DNA from: Phoenix dactylifera
Lineage: Eukaryota; Streptophyta; Magnoliopsida; Arecales; Arecaceae
Reading direction: 5' to 3'
Length of the DNA stretch: 64,000 nucleotides
NCBI RefSeq assembly: GCF_009389715.1
Contig: NC_052397.1
Span: forward strand, 11,853,595-11,917,594
The notes beneath the pieces were generated by a model. It was not told where the DNA came from. It ran no database searches and saw nothing but the letters and a program-made list of their open reading frames with translations. Shown piece by piece: positions 1-9,722 of the stretch. Both the position numbers and the translations under genes were made by a program. The stretch's first letter is position 1; each line of letters starts with the position of its first letter.

Positions 1-24
1 TATGGTGCGCTCTCCATGGACGAG

Positions 25-926
25 CTCGGCTCGTGCTCCATCGATTATTGAGTAGCGGTCCTCTCTGACCGGACGAGCTCGGCTCGTGCTCCATCGACTA
101 TTGAGTAGCGGTCCTCTGACCGGACGAGCTCGGCTCGTGCTCCATCGATTATTGAGTAGCGGTCCTCTCTGACCGGACGAGCTCGGCTCGTGCTCCATCG
201 ACTATTGAGTAGCGGTCCTCTGACCGGACGAGCTCGGCTCGTGCTCCATCGATTATTGAGTAGCGGTCCTCTCTGACCGGACGAGCTCGGCTCGTGCTCC
301 ATCGACTATTGAGTAGCGGTCCTCTGACCGGACGAGCTCGGCTCGTGCTCCATCGATTATTGTGTAGCGGTCCTCTCTGACCGGACGAGCTCGGCTCGTG
401 CTCCATCGACTATTGAGTAGCGGTCCTCTGACCGGACGAGCTCGGCTCGTGCTCCATCGATTATTGAGTAGCGGTCCTCTCTGACCGGATGAGCTCGGCT
501 CGTGCTCCATCGACTATTGAGTAGCGGTCCTCTGACCGGACGAGCTCGGCTCGTGCTCCATCGATTATTGTGTAGCGGTCCTCTCTGACCGGACGAGCTC
601 GGCTCGTGCTCCATCGACTATTGAGTAGCGGTCCTCTGACCGGACGAGCTCGGCTCGTGCTCCATCGATTATTGAGTAGCGGTCCTCTCTGACCGGACGA
701 ACTCGGCTCGTGCTCCATCGACTATTGAGTAGCGGTCCTCTGACCGGACGAGCTCGGCTCGTGCTCCATCGATTATTGAGTAGCGGTCCTCCCTGACCGG
801 ACGAGCTCGGCTCGTGCTCCATCGACTATTGAGTAGCGGTCCTCTGACCGGACGAGCTCGGCTCGTGCTCCATCGATTATTGAGTAGCGGTCCTCTGACC
901 GGACGAGCTCGGCTCGTGCTCCTACC
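25..926. repeat. Tandem array of alternating 53- and 51-bp units (104-bp higher-order repeat)
   Basis: About 17 monomers alternate between a version with cctctctgacc (53 bp) and one with cctctgacc (51 bp), and between endings cgattatt and cgactatt, giving a 104-bp dimer period. Each monomer contains the near-palindrome acgagctcggctcgt. Copies differ by few substitutions. The open frames crossing it on both strands are artefacts of the repeat. It is the variable spacer of the Tat element. Confidence 0.95.
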
Positions 927-1038
927 CCGACCTCGGCCGGGATGCCCCGATACGTTGGGATGTTGTCTTTATTGGCCAAGCAAGCTCGGCTCATTCTTTA
1001 CCGGCTTCAGCCAACGAGCTCGGCCCGCTATTCCATTT

Positions 1039-1558
1039 CTGGATTTCTCTGCCGACGTCCTCGAAGAACGGAGTCCGAGCAGAGAAGCGTCCTCAGTCGC
1101 CTCGGCGCATGGACGCATACGGTACAAGGTACCCATTTATTTAATGTTTTTTACATTATCTACTCTGCTTCTGGATTTCTCTGCCGACGTCCTCGAAGAA
1201 CGGAGTCCGAGCAGAGAAGCGTCCTCAGTCGCCTCGGCGCATGGACGCATACGGTACAAGGTACCCATTTATTTAATATTTTTTACATTATCTATTCTGC
1301 TTTTGGATTTCTCTGCCGACGTCCTCGAAGAACGGAGTCCGAGCAGAGAAGCGTCCTCAGTCGCCTCGGTGCATGGACGCATACGGTACAAGGTACCCAT
1401 TTATTTAATGTTTTTTACATTATCTATTCTGCTTCTGGATTTCTCTGCCGACGTCCTCGAAGAACGGAGTCCGAGCAGAGAAGCGTCCTTAGTCGCCTCG
1501 GCGCATGGACGCATACGGTACAAGGTACCCATTTATTTAATGTTTTTTACATTATCTA
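1039..1558. repeat. Tandem array, 132-bp unit, about four copies
   Basis: Copies begin near 1039, 1171, 1303 and 1435, exactly 132 bp apart. Each runs from ctggatttctctgccgacg through a GC-rich block to an AT-rich tail ending near ttacattatct. Copies differ by only a few substitutions. Lies between the 104-bp array and the antisense gene of the Tat element. Confidence 0.93.
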
Positions 1559-1821
1559 TGCGTTGCTATACCATTGGTCGAAGAACCGAGCAATGGAGCT
1601 CAGCAAGCCAAAACTTAAGCTCAGGCCCTAGAGCCCATATCCTCGGAACCTAAAATAGATCCGAGCAGAGAAACTTATGCTACAATAGACAGGTTTCCAC
1701 ACATGAATATTCATTTCAAAAAGCCCGGAGGCCTAGTACAAGAGCTCGGACCCGGCCTTAACAAAGTATAGAGGCCGCTCCGGCTTACAAAAAGGAAAAA
1801 GAAGATAGGAAAAAGGGGAAA
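1559..1821. other. Tat element spacer, no gene
   Basis: Non-coding element sequence between the 132-bp array and the stop codon of the antisense gene. It presumably holds that gene's 3' UTR on the minus strand. No further structure seen. Confidence 0.5.
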
Positions 1822-4035
1822 CTACACAAAGGGCTCAGGCCCGGCGACTTCAGGAACAGCTGGCTCTTCTGCGGCCGAGGCCCCCACGATGGCTTTAGGA
1901 GCTGCCTCGGTGACCTCGAGAACGATCTCGCCTTCTTCAGCTTGACCCTCCTGGTCAGTCCCGCCAGAGGTTGGAACCTCTACCTCCGCCTCCGCTTCTG
2001 GGTTTTCGACCCCAGCGCCTGGTTGAAGCAGGCTAAGGTCGAAATCTGGGAGAAGCCGCCGCAACTGATTGCGGAAGTCCTTGAAGCCCTGGATGAGACC
2101 ATTGACGCCTTCCTCTTCCATCAAGTTGCGAAACTCTTCCGATTCACGGAAGAGCTTGACGGCGTCCTGGGCCTGCTCCCGAGCCTCCTTCTCCCGAGCC
2201 TCATGGTAGGCGGCCTTCCGCTCCAAAATCTTTATTTCTCTTTCGCGATCCGCGAGCAGAGATTGCACGTCAAGTAGACGGATCTCGAGATCTCGGACCT
2301 TTATTCGAGCCTCCCCCACCTCCTGCTCGCGTATAGCGAGCGACGATTCGGCCTCCGTCCGGCGGGCCTCCGCGGCGCGCACTTCGGACCTAGTCAAAGA
2401 GTGCGCGCCCTTCTCCTCTTCAAGTTCGGCGACCAGAGTCCGAACCTTGTCTTCGGCCGCCCCTAGCTTCGCTTGAAGCACTTTCTGCTCGGCCTCAGAC
2501 GCGAGGAACTTTGTTTCGGCCTCCTCGCGCCCCCTTTGATGCCTTCGGGCCCGGTCCCGATAGTCCTGGATGATGTGAATCATCGTCTCGGTCTCGTGGA
2601 GGCGCTGCAAGAGGGACATGTAAGAAACAGTTTAAGCCAAAACACAAATTTGCACAGAGATAAAAGCTGACTTACTCGGATGGAAGAGCAAATAGCGGAG
2701 TCCATGAACTCGCCGTAGTTCATGGACCGAATTTTGGCCTGGTCGGCCGGGAGCAGCGCGACCCGAAGAACTTCGCGCGCCACTTGTACATTATCGAGGG
2801 CCGAGTCGCCCTCGAAAACAGCCCATCCAGGAGCGTAAGGCACCCGCTCCTGAGGACCCGAAGGACCCGCCAGACCGGCCTCAGCTGGCCTGGGTGCGGC
2901 CGACCCCGTTGCTTCTTGGCTATTCCCCGGCTCAGAGCTGGGGAATTGGGGTCGAGTAGACGGCTGACCGGACCGCTGCGTGGTAGAGGTGGGGCGTGCG
3001 AGCGCCAGATCTGCTGAGGTCCTCCCTCCCTGGTCGGAATTTGGAGCTTCCCGCCGACCAGGGACTTGCGAAATCGGCACCGGACACGGAGGTGCCATCG
3101 TGGCTCCGCCAGAGCCCACGCCCTCTCCCCGACCAGCCTCAGGGCGCACGGGGCGAGAAGCGCGCGCCTCAACGGTTGTGGTCGTCGAGGTCTTCGCCGA
3201 GGTCTTTGCTTTCTTCCTCGGCTCGGTCGGTTCTCCTGAGAGTTCAGCCGCCCTCTTTTTGGAAGCGGGCGTAAAGGACTTCGCTCTTGGTCACCATTTT
3301 TGCGATGTCTGCAAAGATGAGCAAAATTAGAACATTAGAACAATAAGGAAATAAGAAGTTGCTGTAACTATCCTTACCCTGAGGACGTGCCGAGCTCAAG
3401 CCCACGTTCACCAGGGCGTCCTCGCTAATGAGGCCGTTCAGCAAAATCCCGTCCCCAAGGCTGCGGATGGTATCGAAGATCTCCTGCTCACGCGGAGAAA
3501 GCTGGGGGAGCCTGTTGATGGATTTAAGTTGGGCCGGCCTCCACCTGGGGTCAAACCCCCAGGACCGTTCGGAACCCAGGAAGAAGAATTTCTCCTTCCA
3601 ACCATGAATGGATGAGGGGGCACCATGAAAAAGTGGACGACCCACCCGGAGGGCGATGTAGAGCCACTCCCCGTCTCCCGGGTTCGACTTAAAAATAAAA
3701 AGTCGCCGGAAGACGTTGACAGAGGTAGGAATCCCCTGTAGTAAACACAGTGATAGGAAACCCATCACTGCCCTCCAAGCGTTTGGAGTGAGTTGCGCCG
3801 GAACCAACTGGCATACCGCCAGCAACTCATTCACAAAGCTGTGAAGAGGAAATCGGAGGCCGGCCCAGAGTGACTCCGAGTGCACTCCGATCCGGCCTAC
3901 CGGAGGATCGGTTACCCGATCCCTTCGCCTGGCGGGTTCCAAATGGAACCCGTGAAGAGGGAAAAACCACTCTTCGGTCATCTCGACCTCCAGGACACTC
4001 ATGGTGGATACTACTTCGCTAGGCAAAGAACCCAT
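1822..4035 (-). CDS. Antisense extra gene of the Tat element (putative gypsy-type transposon domain, coiled-coil C-terminus), one frameshift
   Basis: Three exons on the minus strand: 4035-3378, 3308-2676 and 2604-1822. The introns (69 and 71 bp) have GTAAG donors, T-rich tracts and TTTGCAG or CTTGCAG acceptors. Exon 1 (about 219 residues) resembles the plant putative gypsy-type transposon domain (PF04195 style), with LWAGLRFPLHSFVNELL and a Trp-rich second half. Exon 2 is Pro/Ser/Arg-rich and probably disordered. Exon 3 (260 residues) is a long charged coiled coil (about the first 170 residues) with an acidic tail. Phases join correctly except for one extra A in the A run near 3263, which stops the exon 2 frame; the correct frame resumes beyond it. 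Full length would be about 690 residues. The molecular role is unknown. It could be domesticated or regulatory, but nothing in the sequence shows this. Confidence 0.75.
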
Positions 4036-4172
4036 TACAAGAGAGGGAAATCAAAAAGAAGGGGGACCTGGGAAAGACGCCGGAGAAAAGGGACTTCGGT
4101 CTGAGGAAGGCTGGGAGAATAGGAAGCTGGAAGCAGAAGGCAATAGAAAGAGGACAGGGGGCCGGGGGAGAG

Positions 4173-4243
4173 TTTATATAGACCTCCCCAATGGCCCGGA
4201 TCAGCGAAGAAAGCGCTGCGTCCTGGTTAGATGATAACACGTG
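4173..4243 (-). promoter_or_regulatory. Candidate promoter of the antisense Tat gene (G-box plus TATA)
   Basis: On the minus strand a TATATAAA box occupies 4180-4173, 138 bp upstream of the ATG at 4035. A CACGTG box lies at 4238-4243, 58 bp farther upstream. The same order and nearly the same spacing recur in the second Tat copy (31321-31393). Function is inferred. Confidence 0.6.
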
Positions 4244-4552
4244 TCGGCCTAAAAGACAGAACGACGCATTTAATTAGGGCTGGCGCTTCGACATCGAAGC
4301 GCCCCATCGGATCGTGCGGAAAGGCATCCGCAATCGAAGATCGTGCGGCCCCATCATGAGCCCACGACGCGAGGACGCTTCGCAAAAGGTGTCCCAATAA
4401 TGAGGCTCTTCGGGAAAGAAGAGACGCCGCCTATTAAAGGCTCCTCGAAGCGTTCGATAATTCAAAACGCACAGTAAATCAAAATTTTCGGAATTCGTGA
4501 TGACCCAATTAAAGCTACTTCCCGCGCTCCAGCTGATAGCCAACTGGAGCTC

Positions 4553-4568
4553 GGAAGTCGGGGGGTAG
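4553..4568 (+). promoter_or_regulatory. Polypurine tract of the Tat element
   Basis: ggaagtcggggggtag abuts the TG that opens the LTR. The same tract precedes the LTR of the second copy at 31964. It fits a plus-strand primer site and confirms left-to-right orientation. Confidence 0.8.
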
Positions 4569-5725
4569 TGTTGGGGAAAAACCCTAAGTCATATATCCAC
4601 AGAGGCGCTCGGCCGAAGAGCGCCGACCGAAAAGCTGCTCGGCCAAGAAGTGCCGACTGGAAAGCCACTCGGCCGAAGAGCGCCGACCGGAAAGCTGCTC
4701 GGCCAAAGGATGCCGACCAGGAAGGCACTCGACTAGAGGGCGTCGACCAGAGCGCGCGCCAAGAGGTGCCCCACCCAAAGCTGCTCGGTTAGAAAGCGCC
4801 GACCAAAGACAGCGCCAAGGCGCTCTGCTAGAAGGTGCTCGCCTAAAGGGCGCCGACCAGGAGTACTTGAAGCAACCCCGCCACAGGGCGCCCCATTGGG
4901 CGACCAGCTCGGCTCGGCACTCTTGCCGAGCCGATGCCTTAACCAAATGTTCAACCTCCGCCTAAAGTCCAAGGGACTGACAACTCCTACGGCTTGCGAC
5001 CTGCCACTATCTCCAAGCCATCAAGGCATAAGATCTTCACAGGTATTCGGCACGACCTGCCATTAATGCACGAGACTCTCTCAAGTCTCCGATGCACTCA
5101 GTCATTTAATGAACACGGCCCAAGACGATCTCCGGATCACTGAACCATCAGAGCGCATGGCTCTACCTGACCGCCGGTTCATTCGGTAATAAATGCACTT
5201 ACCATCCACAGACCCCAGGCCCGCTACGGCCGGCGGTTCAACCACTCCAACAGGTCCGATCGACCGTGACAACTCCCTGGTTCCGGTCTGATTCGGCCTT
5301 ATTTTCCACCACGCCATTAATGGGCCAAATCGTGCCCAATTATCACATAACAGGACAAACCTCATGCCACCTCCCAGGTAACCGAATCCTCCTATAAAAG
5401 GGAACCTGGGGGGAAGAGGAAAGGGGGGACCAAAACGGGAGGAAAAACCCGAAGCTCTCTCTGTCTTCTCCACATACTCTCTTCCCTGCTCTCTCCACAT
5501 ACTTGCCCCCTCTGACTTAGGCATCGGAGGGCCGGCGCCGGGGAGCCCGGCCACCGGCTTTTTTGCAGGACAGGACAGGACTGGACGCACCACCCCTCTT
5601 CGGACTTGCACACCCCCCGCGGCGGAGGACGCAGCCGGCCGGCGCACCGCCGTCCGCCCCCTGCAGCAGCGGAGCTCCTCCTTCCCTGGCTTCGCGGTGG
5701 CCCCCGGGTCCAATTTCCAGCAACA
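4569..5725 (+). repeat. 3' LTR of the Tat element (1157 bp)
   Basis: Begins tgttgggg and ends ccagcaaca, giving TG...CA termini. The U3 has short degenerate repeats built on gctcggcc and gccgacc (about 4597-4870). A TATAAA box at 5393-5398 marks the U3/R border. The last 60 bases include gtccaatttccagcaaca, repeated at the end of the second LTR (32757). Open frames crossing it are not genes. Confidence 0.88.
5393..5398 (+). promoter_or_regulatory. TATA box in the Tat LTR
   Basis: cctataaaagggaacc, with a matching catataaaagggagcc in the second LTR at 32491. Transcription would start about 30 bp downstream. Confidence 0.7.
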
Positions 5726-5734
5726 GGTTGCCTG

Positions 5735-6370
5735 CATGGTGAGAGACTGAGAGGATGGGAAATTAATCCATGCTATTATAGTTACAGGATACCCCTCCAT
5801 CCAAAACTGCAGTACGTACCAAATCATGAAGCTTTGCCCAGCTGCCCACCAGCTCGGCAAATGGGATGGCACAAGTAGCGAGCTACAGTCCAATAGCTTA
5901 CATTAAACGGCCCTGTTCATCTCCAATACCAAAGCCTGCTGCAATCTTTCCATTAGAAACAGACCTATCAAAGTTGAACTTACAAACACCGAGGGAGTGG
6001 GAAGCCGCCGAAATAATATTTGTGCTGCATGTGAAGACACGAGAGTGTTTAAGACTTCCCCAGAACCAAGACTATGTTGTGAAGCCTCCCGTGGACGTAT
6101 TAATACTCATATTATGACAGAAATAGAGAGCTTTTCTCACCAATTGTATTGGAGTGCTGCTAATGGCCTGATACATCCGCTCATTTCTTGCATACCATAT
6201 CAACCACATAGTATAAGCAACTACCAACACATGCCATGTTTGGCAAAGCTTTGGAGGGCCAGAAAGTATTAATTTTTTGGCCCTCCAAAAGCACCTTGGA
6301 TGATCATAGGCTTCGTTTGGGATTGCTATTGATAGTAGAGCTTTTAGGGCTGATGTTAAAATTTTCAAAA
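5735..6370 (-). pseudogene. LINE relic: C-terminal reverse-transcriptase tail and RNase H domain
   Basis: Minus-strand translation gives a segment with WLIWYARNERMYQ (about 6250-6180), typical of the C-terminal end of plant LINE polyproteins. After frameshifts come a segment with FNFDRSVSNGKIAAGFGIGD (about 5960-5910) and an AELVGSWAKLHDLVR segment (about 5860-5810), typical of the plant RNase H-like domain. Several frames and stops interrupt it, so it is dead. The Tat LTR ends at 5725, inside the distal part of the domain, so Tat inserted into this older LINE. Confidence 0.65.
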
Positions 6371-6763
6371 AATAAAGATTTTGGAAGTAGAGTTTTTACT
6401 AAAAGTTATTTGCTGTTTGGTAACTATGTTTCTAAAATACTGTGAAACTTTAACATATGTTTAGAAACTAAAATGAGAAAGTGCTTTTGGTATGATAAAA
6501 TGATAATAAAAATATTGTATAGTAGAGCACACCTCGGAATCAGGGATGCTAGGCCGACCTCAGCACCCGATAACCCGACCTCATCAAACACGCGATGCGA
6601 CCTCACCGAGCTCGGCCTCGCCTACAGCCGCATCCACGAGCCTGCCTACACCTGCCTACGTGGCCGTATGTCGCAACGCCTCTGCACCATGCTTCGCCTG
6701 CCGATCAATGACAGTCAAGGACAACGCCATGCTGCTCCAGCTATATCCTGCTACGACTGTTAA
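6371..6763. other. Unassigned flank: AT-rich repeat fragment and GC-rich LTR-like fragment
   Basis: Positions 6300-6530 look like an AT-rich dispersed repeat (gtttgggattgc, gaaagtgcttttgg). Positions 6535-6763 are GC-rich with repeated gacctc and ctcggcc words, like the U3 of another LTR family. No gene. The Del element starts directly after. Confidence 0.4.
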
Positions 6764-8188
6764 TGTAATGTCCGGGCCCACAACCTACTAGGCCCAATAA
6801 GAAATAGGCCCAGTTAAGGGTTGGGCCCAAATTTCACTGTAGCCAGCATAATTATTATCAGGAATAAAAAAAAAAAAAAAACGAAGGGATAAGACCGACA
6901 GGGAGAGGTTACCGCACCCCCTGCTGGCAGCCGATGCCGGCGCGCCGGAGACAAGGGGGGGCGGCGGCCAGTCCCGAAGTATGGAGGAAAGGAGAGGATG
7001 GGACCTCTCAGAGGGGGGTTTCATCCTCTAAAAAAATATTTAAGCCTCTGCCGGCAACCCCAAATCACAGACCCCCCTAAACACCGAACGAGAGAAAGAG
7101 AGAGGGAGCCGAAGCCCTGGAGCCTAAGGCCAAGGAGCCCTGAAGCTCTGAAGAAGGGGGGACTACCAGGGAGGAAGCACTGCCCGACTACACCCGACTA
7201 AAACCAGGTATGGACTCCCTGTTAATAAAATTATAAAGCATGGAGAAACCCCTCTGTGGGGTGCTCTTCCCCTCTGTGTCAACAGTGACATAGAGGGGAG
7301 GAGGCCGGCACAGGAGAGGGAGAAAAACCCACAATCCCTGGGTCGGGCCGGACTCACAGGCCGCGACCATCCGGACCGAACCCAACCGGGTTCGGCCTGT
7401 TGACGAATCGGACACCGCGGCCTCGGCCGCGGGTACCTTGGGGTTCGGGGGGGCAACCCAGGCCGCCATATCTGGCCGGGACGACAACAGAGGCGGCCAC
7501 AGGGCCGCCAGCCCCGGCCGGACCACCACCTCTTCTCCGGCAAGGGGTGGTGGTGCCGGAAGGAAGGACCAAGGAAAAGAAAAGAAAAGAAAAAAAAATA
7601 ATAGTAATAATATAAAATGAACTCACCGGACCTTAAGGCTTCATCCCCTCCGGCCATGCCTTGCCGTGGACGGAGCGGGTGGAGGCTCTCGGGTAAAGCC
7701 GGATCCCGACCCACCTCCGAGCCCTTCCCCTCTCCGGCATCACTTTGGAGGGAGGAAGGGCTGGCCTTCCCTTCCGCCGGTGCACCGGGGGGAAACCCCC
7801 CGCCTCGGTCGGTGGATCGGGGGGAGCCTCGTCTCCCCGGTTGCCTGCGGGAGAAGAAGGGGAGGAGACAGTGGGTTTCGGAGGGGGGACAAAAGGGGTC
7901 GGAGGCTAGGGTCTCGGCGAAAACAAAGAAGAAAAAAAAAAAAAGAGAAAGAGAGAGAGAAGGAGAGGGAGTGACCGAGAGGGAGAAGGCCACAGATCTG
8001 GCCGGAGGAGAAGAAGGGGGCCGGAGGACCGGCCGGAGGCGTGGGTTTCGGTGGAGACGAAGGAGAAAAGAGAGGAGAGAGAGGAGAGCGGGAGATGAAG
8101 AGGCGGAAGCCTCTGGAAGGGGGCAAGAAAACCTGATAACGGGTTCGCGGGTCGGATCCGAATCCGAACCCGCAACCCGTTAAGCCCA

Positions 8189-8206
8189 AAGAAAAAGAAA
8201 AAGAAA

Positions 8207-8238
<32 letters not shown>

Positions 8239-8248
8239 GAAAAAAAAA
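8189..8248. repeat. AAAAAG microsatellite in the 5' LTR
   Basis: Repeated aaaaag units with an A-rich tail. The equivalent tract in the 3' LTR is at about 15594-15655 and differs in length. Confidence 0.9.
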
Positions 8249-8804
8249 GGGGAAGGGTTTAGGCAAATTTGACTAAACCCGAGCCCAATCAAATTTGGGC
8301 TAAGTCTGGACAAGCCAGACTATAAATTTAACCAAAATTAAACCCAAATTAAACTTGGGATTAAGCCTAATGACCAATTAGAAGGCCAATTAAACCATAT
8401 GGACCCAATCAAGGCTCCAATATGAACACATTAGACTTGGGCTAAATTTTGGGTAGAATCCAAACAAGTAAAAGGAAATAATATGCTCATTATAATGTGA
8501 TTTTAGGTGACTCAGGATCCGTCACCAGGACGTAAGAAACTTGGGAGAAAACGAATCACTGTAAGTAACCTGTCCTAATCCTGTTATGGATCATGTTATG
8601 TTATTAATGGTTTCTAAGCATTTATTTTAAGTATATATGTTTCATACATGATATGTTACAATGCATAAGTAACTTTAATGATCCCAGAAGCTATGGCTAT
8701 GTATGCAACATGATGATACTGATATTATAATCATGCATGTAAGTTTATAAAGTCTTAGCTAGCCCAGAGGCACTATAATGGGCTCAAAGATGCTACTGAG
8801 AATG

Positions 8805-9010
8805 ACTGAGCCGCCAGTGGCTGAATAGTAACTGAGCTGCCCCGCCAGTGGCTGAATAGTAACTGAGCTGCCCCGCCAGTGGCTGAATAGTAACTGAGCC
8901 TGCCCGCCAGTGGCTGAATTGGAATTGGGCCTGCCCCACCAGTGGCTGAATAGTAACTGAGCTTGCCCCGCCAGTGGCTGAATAGTAACTGAGCTGGCCC
9001 CGCCAGTGGC
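8805..9010. repeat. 31-bp minisatellite, seven units, in the 5' LTR
   Basis: Units centre on ccgccagtggctgaatagta and actgagct. Seven units here against six in the 3' LTR (16215-16398). One unit in each carries the variant ending gaattgga. Confidence 0.9.
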
Positions 9011-9565
9011 CGAGTCTGACTTCGCAGTAGCATCCGAGAGTAAAAGGACCACGGCATGCCGGGGGGCACGGTTTCATATGCATATAATATGAAAATTTTG
9101 TGATTTGCACTACTGCTTTCGTTTAAATTGCATACTTATTATGCCAGGATGATTATTAGATAAACATGCATGTCAGCTTCTCAAAACCCTGATTTACATG
9201 TTTAGTCTACTGGTTGATCCGGTAGGATTATGCAGGATTACTTACTGAGCCGTGTAGCTCACATCTGTTTATGTTTCGTTTTCTTTCAGATCCTCACCAG
9301 TGATCGCCGTCAGATATGTTTTTATTTTGTTACAGAGCTTCGTATTTTTGGAGAAGCTTATATACTTCTGTACATTTGAATAGCATAGAAGTTCTGTATT
9401 TTTGGTTTCAAACTTGAAGGTTGTACTGCAAACTTTTAATATATATATAAGGATGAATCCTTTTTGGCTACCTGTTACCCCTGTATGAGGCTGCGTGCTA
9501 CTGTGGGCGATAGTCGGCAATAGCACGGCCGTGTCACGGATCCGGATCCGGGGCGTGACATCTAG

Positions 9566-9578
9566 TGGTATCAGAGCC
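9566..9578 (+). promoter_or_regulatory. Primer-binding site (initiator tRNA-Met)
   Basis: tggtatcagagcc, five bases after the 5' LTR end, complementary to the 3' end of plant initiator tRNA-Met. Confidence 0.95.
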
Positions 9579-9722
9579 TTAGGTTAAACAATAGAATAAC
9601 CATAAAATGCCTAAGGAAAAGGGTAGTTAAGAATGTCACCGTCATAGAAAATGTTATAATATGCTAGTTTATCATAACCTCACTTTAAAAATTTTTGACT
9701 GCTAGGTGATCATTAGGAAGAT

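Larger units (their letters stand above)
1..5725 (+). mobile_element. 3' part of a Tat-lineage Ty3/gypsy LTR retrotransposon
   Basis: Seen from left to right: two tandem arrays, a gene in antisense orientation (1822-4035), a purine-rich tract and an LTR with TG...CA ends. The TATA box inside the LTR points to the right, so the element reads left to right and its gag-pol lies outside the window. Plant Tat elements (Grande, RIRE2, Retand, Ogre relatives) are known to carry extra antisense ORFs and tandem repeats between integrase and the 3' LTR, which is the basis for the lineage call. The five bases after the LTR (5726-5730, ggttg) are the candidate target duplication; its partner is off the window. 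The element lies inside a minus-strand LINE relic. No integrase or RT is visible here, so the lineage is inferred from architecture. Confidence 0.8.
6764..9560 (+). repeat. 5' LTR of the Del-type element (2797 bp)
   Basis: Starts TGTAATGTCC and ends GGGGCGTGACA. A TATA-like aatatttaag lies near 7036. An AAAAAG microsatellite occupies 8189-8248 and a 31-bp minisatellite 8805-9010. A splice-like pair (gtaagt at 8561, ttctttcag ending 9289) lies in the downstream half. The many open frames on both strands are GC- or A-rich accidents. Confidence 0.92.

Noticed and set aside
45..1653. Series of open frames of 85-279 codons across the left edge
   Set aside because: They repeat with the period of the tandem arrays, in several frames and both strands. 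They are repeat artefacts.
6788..8313. Many open frames in the Del 5' LTR, some over 180 codons
   Set aside because: The same frames recur shifted and broken in the 3' LTR; composition is GC-rich or A/G-run driven, with no domain.
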